This document shows, piece after piece, positions 8,632 to 16,216 of a stretch of 64,000 bases of DNA. The DNA lies in the NCBI RefSeq assembly GCF_025515305.1, contig NZ_JAOPHT010000009.1:62001-126000 (forward strand), read 5' to 3'. The notes under the pieces are model-generated. The model was not told the origin of the DNA, searched no databases, and saw only the letters and a list, made by a program, of their open reading frames with translations. This stretch comes from Roseicyclus sediminis. Its GTDB lineage: Bacteria > Pseudomonadota > Alphaproteobacteria > Rhodobacterales > Rhodobacteraceae. A program made the position numbers and the translations under genes. Positions within the stretch are counted from its first letter, which is position 1, and the number at the start of each line of letters is the position of its first letter.

Positions 8632-8667
8632 GCGCCGCCTCGGGACCTGAAGGCCCCTCCGCGGCGC
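8632..8667 (-). terminator. GC-rich hairpin downstream of sulfatase gene
   Basis: On the minus strand GCGCCGC pairs with GCGGCGC and GGGGCC with GGTCCC around a TTCA loop, with a small internal loop. It lies right behind the 3'-end repeat that follows the sulfatase stop. There is no U-tract, so it may be a processing/stability hairpin or a Rho-assisted stop rather than a classical terminator. Confidence 0.5.
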
Positions 8668-8670
8668 TGC

Positions 8671-8703
8671 TGCCTCCGGCGGGAGTTTTCCGGCCAGGAT
8701 GAA
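8671..8703 (-). repeat. 3'-end repeat element, copy A
   Basis: Read on the minus strand it begins TTCATCCTGGCCGGAAAAC and continues CTCCCGCCGGAGGCA. The same element occurs at 20430-20463 and 30837-30868. In each case it is in sense orientation and starts 8-12 nt after a stop codon. The CTCC-CGCC-GGAG part can fold as a small hairpin. Function unknown. Confidence 0.7.
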
Positions 8704-8710
8704 GGAGGGG

Positions 8711-11008
8711 TCAGGTGCCCTTCGTTCGCAGTTGCGGGCCGATGTCGTGGTCCTCGGGAACATCCGAGATATCGACGATGGCGAGGCCCGCGCGGAGGCG
8801 GACCGTTCCGGGCGCAGGCCGCGAGATCCGGGGCGGGGCGGGCCATGCTGAGAGGTCGTAGACCTGTTCGGGCGTCCAGCCGGTCAGCACCGTGACGCCG
8901 CCCCAGCCAATGCGGAAGGTCTTGGCGCCTTCCTCGGCCGTGATCCGCGTGATGCCCGCGCCGGTCGTCACCTCGTGATCGCCGGGTCCGAGCGTCACCG
9001 TGTTCCGCCCGGGGCCCGGATCGATGGTCGAGGCGCCTTCGCCGTCATGGATCACGTCGTTGCCGTGCCCGCCGCGGATGTCGTTGCGCCCGGCATTGCC
9101 GTAGATCACGTCATCGCCGGTGCCGCCGTCGAGCGTGTCGCGCCCGGGCCCGCCGTGCAGCGTGTCGTTGCCGGCCTCGCCGTAGAAGGCGTGGCGGCGG
9201 TTGCCCTGCTTGGCCCTCGCGATCATCAGGTCGTTGCCGGCACCGCCGTAGAAGGTCGCGCTTCCGTGCTTGGGTCCGATCATCACGTCGTCGCCATCCG
9301 ATCCCGTCAGGTCGATCTCCACGCGCTCCGACGTTTCGAACTCGATCGGGCTGTCTGGGTGGGCGACGATGCGGATGCGCTTGCCGGTCTGGCCGTCGGC
9401 CTCGGAGCGGGAGACGACGGTGGCGATGCGGATCTTCTCGACGTTGGCGGGGCAGTGCAGCACGTAGTCGTCGGGTCCCGCCATGTACCAGAGCGTGTCC
9501 GTGCCGCCGTCCTTCTCCTCGCGGATTTTCTCGGCGTCGCGCCCGTATGCCCAGTAGTGGTTGTCGGCGCGCCCGCCCTCAAGCATCACGGTTCCGTCCA
9601 CGGCCATCATCGCGTTGACGCCGTCGGCCGGGTTCTCGTGGCCGCGCAGGTCGAGGCCGAGCGCGAGAGCGCCGCGCACGAGTTCGTCGCGCAGCGTCTC
9701 CATCGGCGCCGTGTCGACGAGGTTCTCGGTCTCGCCGGGGTCGTTCTCGATGTCGTAGACGTGCTCTTCGCCGTTGGGGTAGCGGAAGTAGCGCAGGTGG
9801 CTGAGCCCGGCCGTCGATGGCCGGACGGAGAGCGTGCCGAAGACGCTGGTCACGGGCGACTGCGTCTCGTCATAGTCTCCGAACTCCGGATCGATCAGCG
9901 GCAGGAGCGACTGGCCCGAGGTCCAGTCGGGGCGCGGCGGCAGGCCGGCCAGCTGCATCACCGTCTTGGGCAGGTTGTGGAGCGAGACGGGAAGGTCGAT
10001 CTCGCGCCCCTTCGTCTGGCCGGCGAGGCGGATGGCGAGCGGTACGTGGGCGGCGCTGTCCCACTGGCTCATCTTGTGGAAACTGTCGTGGTTGCCGAGG
10101 TTGAAGCCGTTGTCCGAGAGGAAGACGACGCTCGTTTTCGCGCCGAAGGGCGAGGCGTCGAGCGCGTCGAGGAAGCGCCCGATCTCGTGATCCACATGGG
10201 AGCAGGCGGCGAAATAGGCCCGGACGACCTGTCGCCAGGCCTCGTCCCCGGCCTTCTCGGGCGTCCACTGGCCGTTGGCGATGTAGGCGGCCTCGTAGAC
10301 GGCGAAACCGGGTTGCGGGCCGTGGTAATCGTCGGCGTGGGCGATGTCGGGCCAGCGGATCCGGGCGGGATCGTACTGCGCGTAGAACCGGTCGGGGCAG
10401 ATCAGGTTGTAGTGCGGATGCTTGAAGCCGAGCTGGATCAGCGTCCTGCGCGAGGGGTCCGCCCGGCCGAGGAAGTCGATGGCGTTCTGCGCTACCCACC
10501 AGTCGTAGAACCGGTCGTCCTGGGATCCGTCGTCATCGGGGTGGTTCACGCCCTTGATGCCGGGGCCGCGGTCGAGATAGGCGTGCACGCCCCGGCGGCG
10601 GCCGCGGTCGTCGGCCTCGGGCTCCTCGTGGAAGAGGATGCGGCGGTACTCCTCCGGCATCGGCTGGTAGTTCGAATCCACCTTGCCGGTGGTGAAGGTG
10701 TAGAACCCCGCCCGGCGCAGGTCGTATTGCCAGGCCTTCTCGGGCCGGTGCACGTCGCGCCAGAAACGGTTGAGGTCGACGAGACCCGAGCGGAAGGGCG
10801 AGATCCCCGTGGCCAGTTCCGCCCGGCAGGGGGCGCATAAGGGGACCGTGGCATAGGCATTGGTGAAGCGCGTCGCCCGCGCCATGAAGCGGTCGAGGTT
10901 CGGGGTCTCGATGCGCAGACCGAAGGCATCGCGCCAGGTGTAGACGTCGATGAGGTCGTCGACCCAGATGAGACAGATATGGCTGTCGTCCAACTTGCCG
11001 GGGGCCAT
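8711..11008 (-). CDS. Sulfatase-like hydrolase with C-terminal RTX calcium-binding repeats
   Basis: A 765-residue two-part protein. Residues 1-480 are an alkaline-phosphatase-fold sulfatase: metal residues in IWVDDL (D17, D18), the maturation motif C58-A-P-C-R62 followed by AELATG, and later SDNGFNLGNHDSFHK. CxPxR is the minimal formylglycine motif; Cys rather than Ser/Ala at its fourth position is uncommon. Residues about 585-690 contain glycine/aspartate nonapeptide repeats (GGAGNDLM, GEAGNDTL, GGTGDDVI, GGHGNDVI), the RTX type that binds calcium and marks type I-secreted proteins. No N-terminal signal peptide is seen, in line with type I export. The start at 11008 is 5 bp after the upstream stop. 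It probably removes or transfers sulfate on an extracellular polysaccharide. Confidence 0.83.
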   Translation of the reverse strand: MAPGKLDDSHICLIWVDDLIDVYTWRDAFGLRIETPNLDRFMARATRFTNAYATVPLCAPCRAELATGISPFRSGLVDLNRFWRDVHRPEKAWQYDLRRAGFYTFTTGKVDSNYQPMPEEYRRILFHEEPEADDRGRRRGVHAYLDRGPGIKGVNHPDDDGSQDDRFYDWWVAQNAIDFLGRADPSRRTLIQLGFKHPHYNLICPDRFYAQYDPARIRWPDIAHADDYHGPQPGFAVYEAAYIANGQWTPEKAGDEAWRQVVRAYFAACSHVDHEIGRFLDALDASPFGAKTSVVFLSDNGFNLGNHDSFHKMSQWDSAAHVPLAIRLAGQTKGREIDLPVSLHNLPKTVMQLAGLPPRPDWTSGQSLLPLIDPEFGDYDETQSPVTSVFGTLSVRPSTAGLSHLRYFRYPNGEEHVYDIENDPGETENLVDTAPMETLRDELVRGALALGLDLRGHENPADGVNAMMAVDGTVMLEGGRADNHYWAYGRDAEKIREEKDGGTDTLWYMAGPDDYVLHCPANVEKIRIATVVSRSEADGQTGKRIRIVAHPDSPIEFETSERVEIDLTGSDGDDVMIGPKHGSATFYGGAGNDLMIARAKQGNRRHAFYGEAGNDTLHGGPGRDTLDGGTGDDVIYGNAGRNDIRGGHGNDVIHDGEGASTIDPGPGRNTVTLGPGDHEVTTGAGITRITAEEGAKTFRIGWGGVTVLTGWTPEQVYDLSAWPAPPRISRPAPGTVRLRAGLAIVDISDVPEDHDIGPQLRTKGT

Positions 11009-11012
11009 CCGC

Positions 11013-11798
11013 TCAGGCCTCCGCCCAGAGATGGTAGCGGCGCAGCGCGTTGAGGATGCCGGGATCATCCTCAAGAAGGAGTGCGCGGCCCGGCCAGAGC
11101 CAGACATCGAGAATGAGGGCCGAGCCCAGGGTCTTGAACAGTTTCGGACGCTGGTTGCGCGCCGCGATGAAGAGGCTCGCCGTCCCTTGCAGGACCGGCG
11201 CGCCGGCGCTGGCGCGTGTCTCCTCGCCGTCGAGAAAGAGCGCGAGGGTATCCGCTGCGAGGCTCGCCACCGCGAGGTGTGGCCCCTCGCCGGTACAGGG
11301 CAGTTCGGCGGCCACGAGGCCCGCGTCGTCCTTGGCGCTCAGGATCCCCTCCGTCTCCGACAGGAAGAGATAGTTCTCGCCCTCCGCCTTCCGCGCCGCG
11401 CCGCCGGTGTTCAGCGTCAGGAGCGTGCGCGCCTCCTCGCCGTGCGGCGTGGCCCAGCGGACGGCGAGCGTGGCCGTGCTGGCCTCGGGTGCCGCGTCGG
11501 GCGCGACGAAGCCGCAATGGGTTCCGGCCCGGCATTGCAGGCCCGCGCCTGCCTCCGTGCGCAGGCGGGCGCCGTTTCCGGCATTCGGGTCGGTCGGGAT
11601 CGCCGGAAGGGACCCATCGTGCGTGGGCCAGGAGAGGGGCGTGGACTGTCCGAGGTCTGCGCCATGCCACCAGAGCGCCCCGGACCCGGCCAGATCGGCG
11701 CCGAGCGTCGCGGCTGGCGCCGTGCAGAGCGCGGCGGCCGGAACCGGCTCGGACAGCTCGATGGGAGCTTCCGGCACCGGTGTCGCGTCACCGGCCAA
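11013..11798 (-). CDS. Hypothetical protein, LamG/concanavalin-like beta-sandwich suspected
   Basis: A 261-residue protein not recognised by name. From about residue 60 the pattern of short beta strands (ATLAVRWATP, RTLLTLNTGG, NYLFLSET, HLAVASLAADTLALFLDGEE, ASLFIAARN) is what LamG/concanavalin-A-like jelly rolls show, with the typical LFLDGEE turn. No signal peptide. It overlaps the preceding gene by 11 bp and is followed 4 bp later by the RTX sulfatase, so the three are co-translated and probably act on the same glycan. Role as a carbohydrate-binding partner is inference. Confidence 0.6.
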   Translation of the reverse strand: MAGDATPVPEAPIELSEPVPAAALCTAPAATLGADLAGSGALWWHGADLGQSTPLSWPTHDGSLPAIPTDPNAGNGARLRTEAGAGLQCRAGTHCGFVAPDAAPEASTATLAVRWATPHGEEARTLLTLNTGGAARKAEGENYLFLSETEGILSAKDDAGLVAAELPCTGEGPHLAVASLAADTLALFLDGEETRASAGAPVLQGTASLFIAARNQRPKLFKTLGSALILDVWLWPGRALLLEDDPGILNALRRYHLWAEA

Positions 11799-13263
11799 GA
11801 CGCCCTCCGGTCACCGGCAGGTGCGCGGGCAGGGCCCAGCGGCGGAGCATGACGCCCGTGGCGCTTTGCAGCGCCCAGTCGTCCCGGAGCGCGCCGGTGG
11901 CGCGGTCGCCGTCGTCCTCCCGCGTGACGGCGTAGGCGAGGTGGAGGGCCTTGCCCCCGGGTGGCCGGTCGCACTGCACGAGGATCGCCCTGGGGTCGTC
12001 GGGGGCGATCATGACCCCGGTGATCGCGGCGCCGGTTTCATCGCCGCTGAGACGGAAGCCGAAGGCGGGACCGGCCCCAAGCGGATCGGCGGGGTCGAGG
12101 ACGAGATCGCCTTCGGCCTGCGCGATCACGCGGATCGTGTCGCCCTTGCCCGGTTCCCGCTCGGCGAGATGAAGGACGGGGCAGCGCCAAGTGCCGTCCT
12201 TCGCCGCGCTTGCGGCGATGGCGGCGGCGGTCATCTCGGCCATCTGGCGACGCGCCCCGTCGGTCGGCCGGTCGTAGCCATCCAGCGCGAACATGTAGCC
12301 CGGCGCGGAATGCACAAGGCGGTGCTCGCCATGGTTCCACGACAGCTCCCACTGGCCGTCCAGCGCGGCCTTCGGGGCATTGCCCGGCAGGCCGTTCTCG
12401 AAGCGGCGGACGAACAGCGGATTGTCGAAACCCTCAGCAGCCAGAGCGCGTTCGACGGCCTTCATGCAGGCCAGCATCCCGTCACGGTAGGCGGTCGCGC
12501 TGTCCGACAGGTCTTCGAGCGCGTAGTCGAGACAGACGGCCGCGATCTTGGCGCGGCGGCCCATCAGCGTCGCGGCGGCCCTGAGATTTCTTGCCGCGAT
12601 GCGCAGGTTTTCGATCGCGCGACCTGCGGACAGGTCGGCCGCGGTTGGGGCGGCCTCGGTCTCGGCGCGGGTCACGAAGAGGGGCAGGGGGGCGAAGGCC
12701 TCCATCCGCCAGTCGAGAAGCGTTTCGGCCACGAGCGCCTCGTGGGTGCACTCGCGCAGGGCCTCCAGCCGGTCGGTCTCGGGCGCGGCCTCGATCCCGG
12801 CCATCCCGACGGCCCCGATGTCGTCGGCGGGGGCGACGACATGATGCGGGTAGACCGGTGCGCCGGGCGTGGCGAGCGCCGCCGAAGGCCCGCCGAGCGC
12901 GAGGAGCCCCAGGACCGGCGCCGGCCCGTCCCCCAGGATCGTGCCGCCGTCGCGGTGGCGGCAGAAGCCGCGCGCGCCCTGGCGACCCGGCATGCGGGCG
13001 GAAAAGCGCAGCCAGTCGCCTTCTGCCCGGATGTCCCAGGCATCGACCCCGTCGAGGGCCGCGTCATCGACAGGCGGCGCTGCCGGGGCCGGACCCGCCG
13101 CGGCCGGCACGGTGCCGAGGCGCAGCGCGATGTCCTCGATCACCCGGTCGGAGAGCCGCATCACGAGGCCCGACGGGTCGTAGCGGATCACGTCGCCATT
13201 GGGCGCACGCACGACGACGCCGTGGCCCGGCTTCTCGCCCGTGCTGCGATCGGTTTCGCTCAC
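11788..13263 (-). CDS. Hypothetical protein in glycan/sulfatase operon
   Basis: A 491-residue protein that I do not recognise. The N-terminus (GVVVRAPNGDVIRYDPSGLVMRL) is polar, then comes a proline/alanine linker and a long region with hydrophobic/helical alternation (AIENLRIAARNLRAAATLMGRRAKIAAVCLDYAL). The C-terminal half is rich in beta-strand patterns. There is no signal peptide, membrane segment or obvious active-site motif. A GTG at 13263 is preferred because GGAGG sits 5 nt before it; an ATG at 13275 is the alternative. It lies between a GT2-methyltransferase gene and the beta-sandwich/sulfatase pair in one operon, so a role in handling the same polysaccharide is likely. Confidence 0.6.
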   Translation of the reverse strand: MSETDRSTGEKPGHGVVVRAPNGDVIRYDPSGLVMRLSDRVIEDIALRLGTVPAAAGPAPAAPPVDDAALDGVDAWDIRAEGDWLRFSARMPGRQGARGFCRHRDGGTILGDGPAPVLGLLALGGPSAALATPGAPVYPHHVVAPADDIGAVGMAGIEAAPETDRLEALRECTHEALVAETLLDWRMEAFAPLPLFVTRAETEAAPTAADLSAGRAIENLRIAARNLRAAATLMGRRAKIAAVCLDYALEDLSDSATAYRDGMLACMKAVERALAAEGFDNPLFVRRFENGLPGNAPKAALDGQWELSWNHGEHRLVHSAPGYMFALDGYDRPTDGARRQMAEMTAAAIAASAAKDGTWRCPVLHLAEREPGKGDTIRVIAQAEGDLVLDPADPLGAGPAFGFRLSGDETGAAITGVMIAPDDPRAILVQCDRPPGGKALHLAYAVTREDDGDRATGALRDDWALQSATGVMLRRWALPAHLPVTGGRLGR

Positions 13264-13327
13264 CCGCCCCTCCATGCGTCTTTCGCGGCAGGTTAGCGAT
13301 GCCTCCGCGCGGGGCCAAGGGCGCTTG

Positions 13328-15139
13328 TCAGGGGGCGGACCTGTCGAACTGCAGGGTGCCGCTGCCCGCGCGCTCTTGCTCCTCGGCGAAACCGGCCGCC
13401 TGCAGGACGGGACCATAGGCCTCGCGCAGCCGGGCGGCGTGCCGGTCCGAAGCAAAGGGCAGCAGGACACGCGACAGCCCGGACAGATCCTGGGCGGCAA
13501 GGGTCTCGGGCGGCGCGTCCGATGCCCGCGCAAGGCGCAGCACGTCGGGCCGGAAATCGCCAAGGAGCGCCCCAAGCCCCCCCGCCGACACGCCCCTGTC
13601 GCCCGGAAGGTGCAAGGGGCCGTCGGTCAGCTTCAGCCGCGCGCTGTCGTGGATGCCCGCCCGCTCGGCGATCCCGCGCGCCGTGGCGATCAGAACGGCC
13701 CGTTCGTCATGGGCCATCACCTTCAGGCCGCCACAGGCGGTGAGCGCGCGCATCGGCAGGAAGGCGACGCCCGTGCCGATCTCGAGCATCCGCGACAGGC
13801 CCGAAAGGTAGCCTGCGATGTTGCGGGCGTGGCGCCGTTCGAACCGGCCGGTCAGGACCGCGTTCAGCGCTTCGGGCGCGAAGAGGCGCGCGTCTGCGGG
13901 CAGGGCGATGCCGTGGTTCTCGACCCAGTCCACCGCGATGTCGCAGGAGAGGTCGATCTCGCCCGGCAGGTAGGGATCGCCGTCCTCGGTGGCCCAGCCC
14001 GCCACCGCGGGGGCCTGACGCTCGTCCTTCGGGCGCTCGTTGGCCTGCTTCTCCACCCGGCTCATGAGCGCGGCGATCTTGGCGGGATCACGGGCCTGGG
14101 GCGGTTTCGCCTCGACCTTCGTGATCGGGACCTTCGATGCCTCCACAAGGCTCTCGCGGAGCGCGGCGTAGTCCGGCGTCGTCTTGAATTCGGCGAGCCG
14201 CGCCTCAACCCGGTCGAGGGCCTTCTGGTGCAGCTCAGAGAGGACCGGATCGGTCAGGAGCCCGGCCATGATCGCGGCGCGCGCCTCGGCATGGCGCAGG
14301 ATGGCGCGGTCCTCGACCTCGTTGCGGTCCTGCAACGACCAGTACTCGGCGTTGTACTTGTTGGCCTTGTTGTTCACATTGCCGCGGAACTTCCGCACGG
14401 CATAGGCGTCGACCGATTTCACCGCGTAGTGGTTCATCTGCGCCCAGTCGTAGCCGAGCGTCCGCCGGATCGAGCGCCAGCCACGGAACTTGAAGTAGTC
14501 CTCCATCGGCTGGCCCGAGCCGTTCAGCCACTTCACGCTGTCGGGGAAGTCGGTCTCGAGCCATTTATTCTTGATGGAGGGGCGATGGATGCCGAGCTTC
14601 CAGTGGTCGGGATCGTAGCGGAACAGCGTCTTGACCCCCCACCCCTTGTTCCACAGCGGCGGCGCGGCGCGGGTATACTGTTCGGTGACGGGCGCGCGGG
14701 ACCACTCGACGATCCCGCCCGAGCCGAAGATGCGCCAGGTGATGACGACACCGTTCGCGCCGCGCGCCACCGTGTCGTCGAGCATCCCCTCCAGCGTGCC
14801 GGATGGGTGGTTGATGCACAGGAACTCGTCGGCGTCGAAGACGAGGAGCCAGTCCGAGGTGGCGACGAGCGGTTCCTTCTGGGCATGGTTGAGGGCGGAG
14901 GGCTGCGGTTTCTGCCCCTCGGGGATCACGTTCGGGCGGTGATGCGCGAGGCCGAGCTCCTCCAGCCGCTGCAGCATCTCGACCGTGCCGTCGCTGCAAT
15001 CGTTGGTGTAGACGAGCAGGTCGGTGAAGCCGACGGCGAGGTGGTGGGCGACCCATTCGAGGAGGTAGGGCGCCTCGTCCTTCATCATCGACACGGCCAT
15101 GACGGTGCCGTGTTTCGAGCGGGGTTTCAGGTGCTGCAC
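13328..15139 (-). CDS. Glycosyltransferase family 2 fused to a methyltransferase-like domain
   Basis: About 603 residues. The N-terminal 330 residues are a GT2 enzyme (MAVSMMKDEAPYLLEWVAHH, NDCSDGTV, DAD in LLVFDADEFL, WGVKTLF, GIHRPSIKNKW) and are the paralogue of the gene at 3514-4710. A charged linker follows (about 330-440). The C-terminal part has a Rossmann-type SAM-binding start, SRMLEIGTGVAFLPMRALT, and later LKLTDGPLHL, resembling class I methyltransferases. A GTG at 15139 is taken as the start because it precedes the conserved MAVSMMKDEAP by a few residues; ATG at 15100 is the alternative. First gene of the glycan operon. Possibly adds a sugar and modifies the chain. Confidence 0.75.
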   Translation of the reverse strand: MQHLKPRSKHGTVMAVSMMKDEAPYLLEWVAHHLAVGFTDLLVYTNDCSDGTVEMLQRLEELGLAHHRPNVIPEGQKPQPSALNHAQKEPLVATSDWLLVFDADEFLCINHPSGTLEGMLDDTVARGANGVVITWRIFGSGGIVEWSRAPVTEQYTRAAPPLWNKGWGVKTLFRYDPDHWKLGIHRPSIKNKWLETDFPDSVKWLNGSGQPMEDYFKFRGWRSIRRTLGYDWAQMNHYAVKSVDAYAVRKFRGNVNNKANKYNAEYWSLQDRNEVEDRAILRHAEARAAIMAGLLTDPVLSELHQKALDRVEARLAEFKTTPDYAALRESLVEASKVPITKVEAKPPQARDPAKIAALMSRVEKQANERPKDERQAPAVAGWATEDGDPYLPGEIDLSCDIAVDWVENHGIALPADARLFAPEALNAVLTGRFERRHARNIAGYLSGLSRMLEIGTGVAFLPMRALTACGGLKVMAHDERAVLIATARGIAERAGIHDSARLKLTDGPLHLPGDRGVSAGGLGALLGDFRPDVLRLARASDAPPETLAAQDLSGLSRVLLPFASDRHAARLREAYGPVLQAAGFAEEQERAGSGTLQFDRSAP

Positions 15140-15246
15140 GTGCCCATGGCCCCTTGGACGGAGCGATTGTCTTTGCGCAGGGATAGCATGGGCGCAGGGT
15201 CCGGGGCCAGTGGCAAGGCGGTGCGGGGCCGGCGGATGCAGGCGGG

Positions 15247-15283
15247 CGCCGCCCCCGGGGGCATCGAGCCCCCAGGGGCGGCG
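15247..15283 (-). terminator. Strong GC hairpin downstream of BASS transporter gene
   Basis: Sixteen base pairs (15247-15262 with 15268-15283) with a single C-A mismatch close a 5-nt loop. It lies 46 bp behind the stop of the minus-strand transporter gene and in front of the glycan operon. No U-tract follows. The 3' region also begins with TTCATC about 12 nt after the stop, resembling the 3'-end repeats elsewhere in the window. Confidence 0.55.
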
Positions 15284-15328
15284 TGCGTTCCGCACGTGCG
15301 CACTTGAAGAAAGATGAAGATCGCGCCG

Positions 15329-16210
15329 TCAGAGAAGACTGTCGGGCAGCTTCTGCTCGGCGGCCGTATTGGCCCTGCGGAAGACGAGCGTGACGAGGGT
15401 CGAGACGATCACGATGAACAGCGAGTAGAGCGCTGGCACCGCCATGTAGCTTTGCGCTTCGTCGCCCGCGAAGGTGAAGGCGATGATGGCGATGGCGAGC
15501 GGGCCGTTCTGGATGCCGGTCTCGAGCGCCACGGTTCGGGCATTGCGCGGATGCAGGCGCAGCGCGCGGGCGAACCCGTAGCCGATGGCGATGCCGAACA
15601 GGCCGAGCCCGATGGCGGCGACATAGGTCGCGGGCGTCGTCGTCATCAGGAACTGCCAGTTCCGCGGCACCCAGGAGATCGCGATGAAGGCGATGAAGAA
15701 CAGCGCCAGCGCCGAGCCCATGAACTCGGTCACCGCGCCGATATTGGCGTTGAGCTTCCTGAGCCCCATGCCGATGGCGACCGGAACCAGCAGCAGGATC
15801 AGCGTGATGATGATGTTCTCGCGCGGGATCTCGAGCTGCAGCGCCGTGGCGTAGATCAGCAGGATGATGGGAATGAGGATCACGCCCGTCACCGTCGAGG
15901 TCACGGTCATCAGGACCGAGAGCGCGAGGTTGCCCTTGGAGAAGTAGGTGAAGATGTTCGAGGTCGTGCCCCCGGGCATGCAGGCCATGATGAGCACGCC
16001 CACCGCGATGGCCTGGGGCAGGGGCAGGAACGTGATCAGCAGGAAACCGAGGAACGGCATGATGCCGTATTGCGAGATCACCCCGATGGCGAGGCCATAG
16101 GGCCGCTTCAGCGCCAGCCAGAAGTCGCGGGGCGTGAGCGAGGCGCCCATCCCCAGCATGATGACGAAGATCATGAGCGCGAGAAGCGCCTGTTCGAAGG
16201 CTCCGATCAT
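15329..16210 (-). CDS. Bile acid:sodium symporter family transporter
   Basis: A 293-residue inner-membrane protein with nine or ten hydrophobic segments (for example ALLALMIFVIMLGMGASL, GFLLITFLPLPQAIAVGVLI, IIITLILLLVPVAIGMGL). GMGASLTPRDF and the CMPGGTTSNIFTYFSKGNLALS stretch are hallmarks of the BASS family, where the latter is a substrate/Na+ site. ALETGIQNGPLAIAI is the second half-site. Members import bile acids, pyruvate, pantothenate or keto acids with sodium. It begins 6 bp after the acyl-CoA ligase gene, so the imported compound is probably an organic acid that the ligase activates; this is inference. Confidence 0.87.
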   Translation of the reverse strand: MIGAFEQALLALMIFVIMLGMGASLTPRDFWLALKRPYGLAIGVISQYGIMPFLGFLLITFLPLPQAIAVGVLIMACMPGGTTSNIFTYFSKGNLALSVLMTVTSTVTGVILIPIILLIYATALQLEIPRENIIITLILLLVPVAIGMGLRKLNANIGAVTEFMGSALALFFIAFIAISWVPRNWQFLMTTTPATYVAAIGLGLFGIAIGYGFARALRLHPRNARTVALETGIQNGPLAIAIIAFTFAGDEAQSYMAVPALYSLFIVIVSTLVTLVFRRANTAAEQKLPDSLL

Positions 16211-16216
16211 CTGCCG

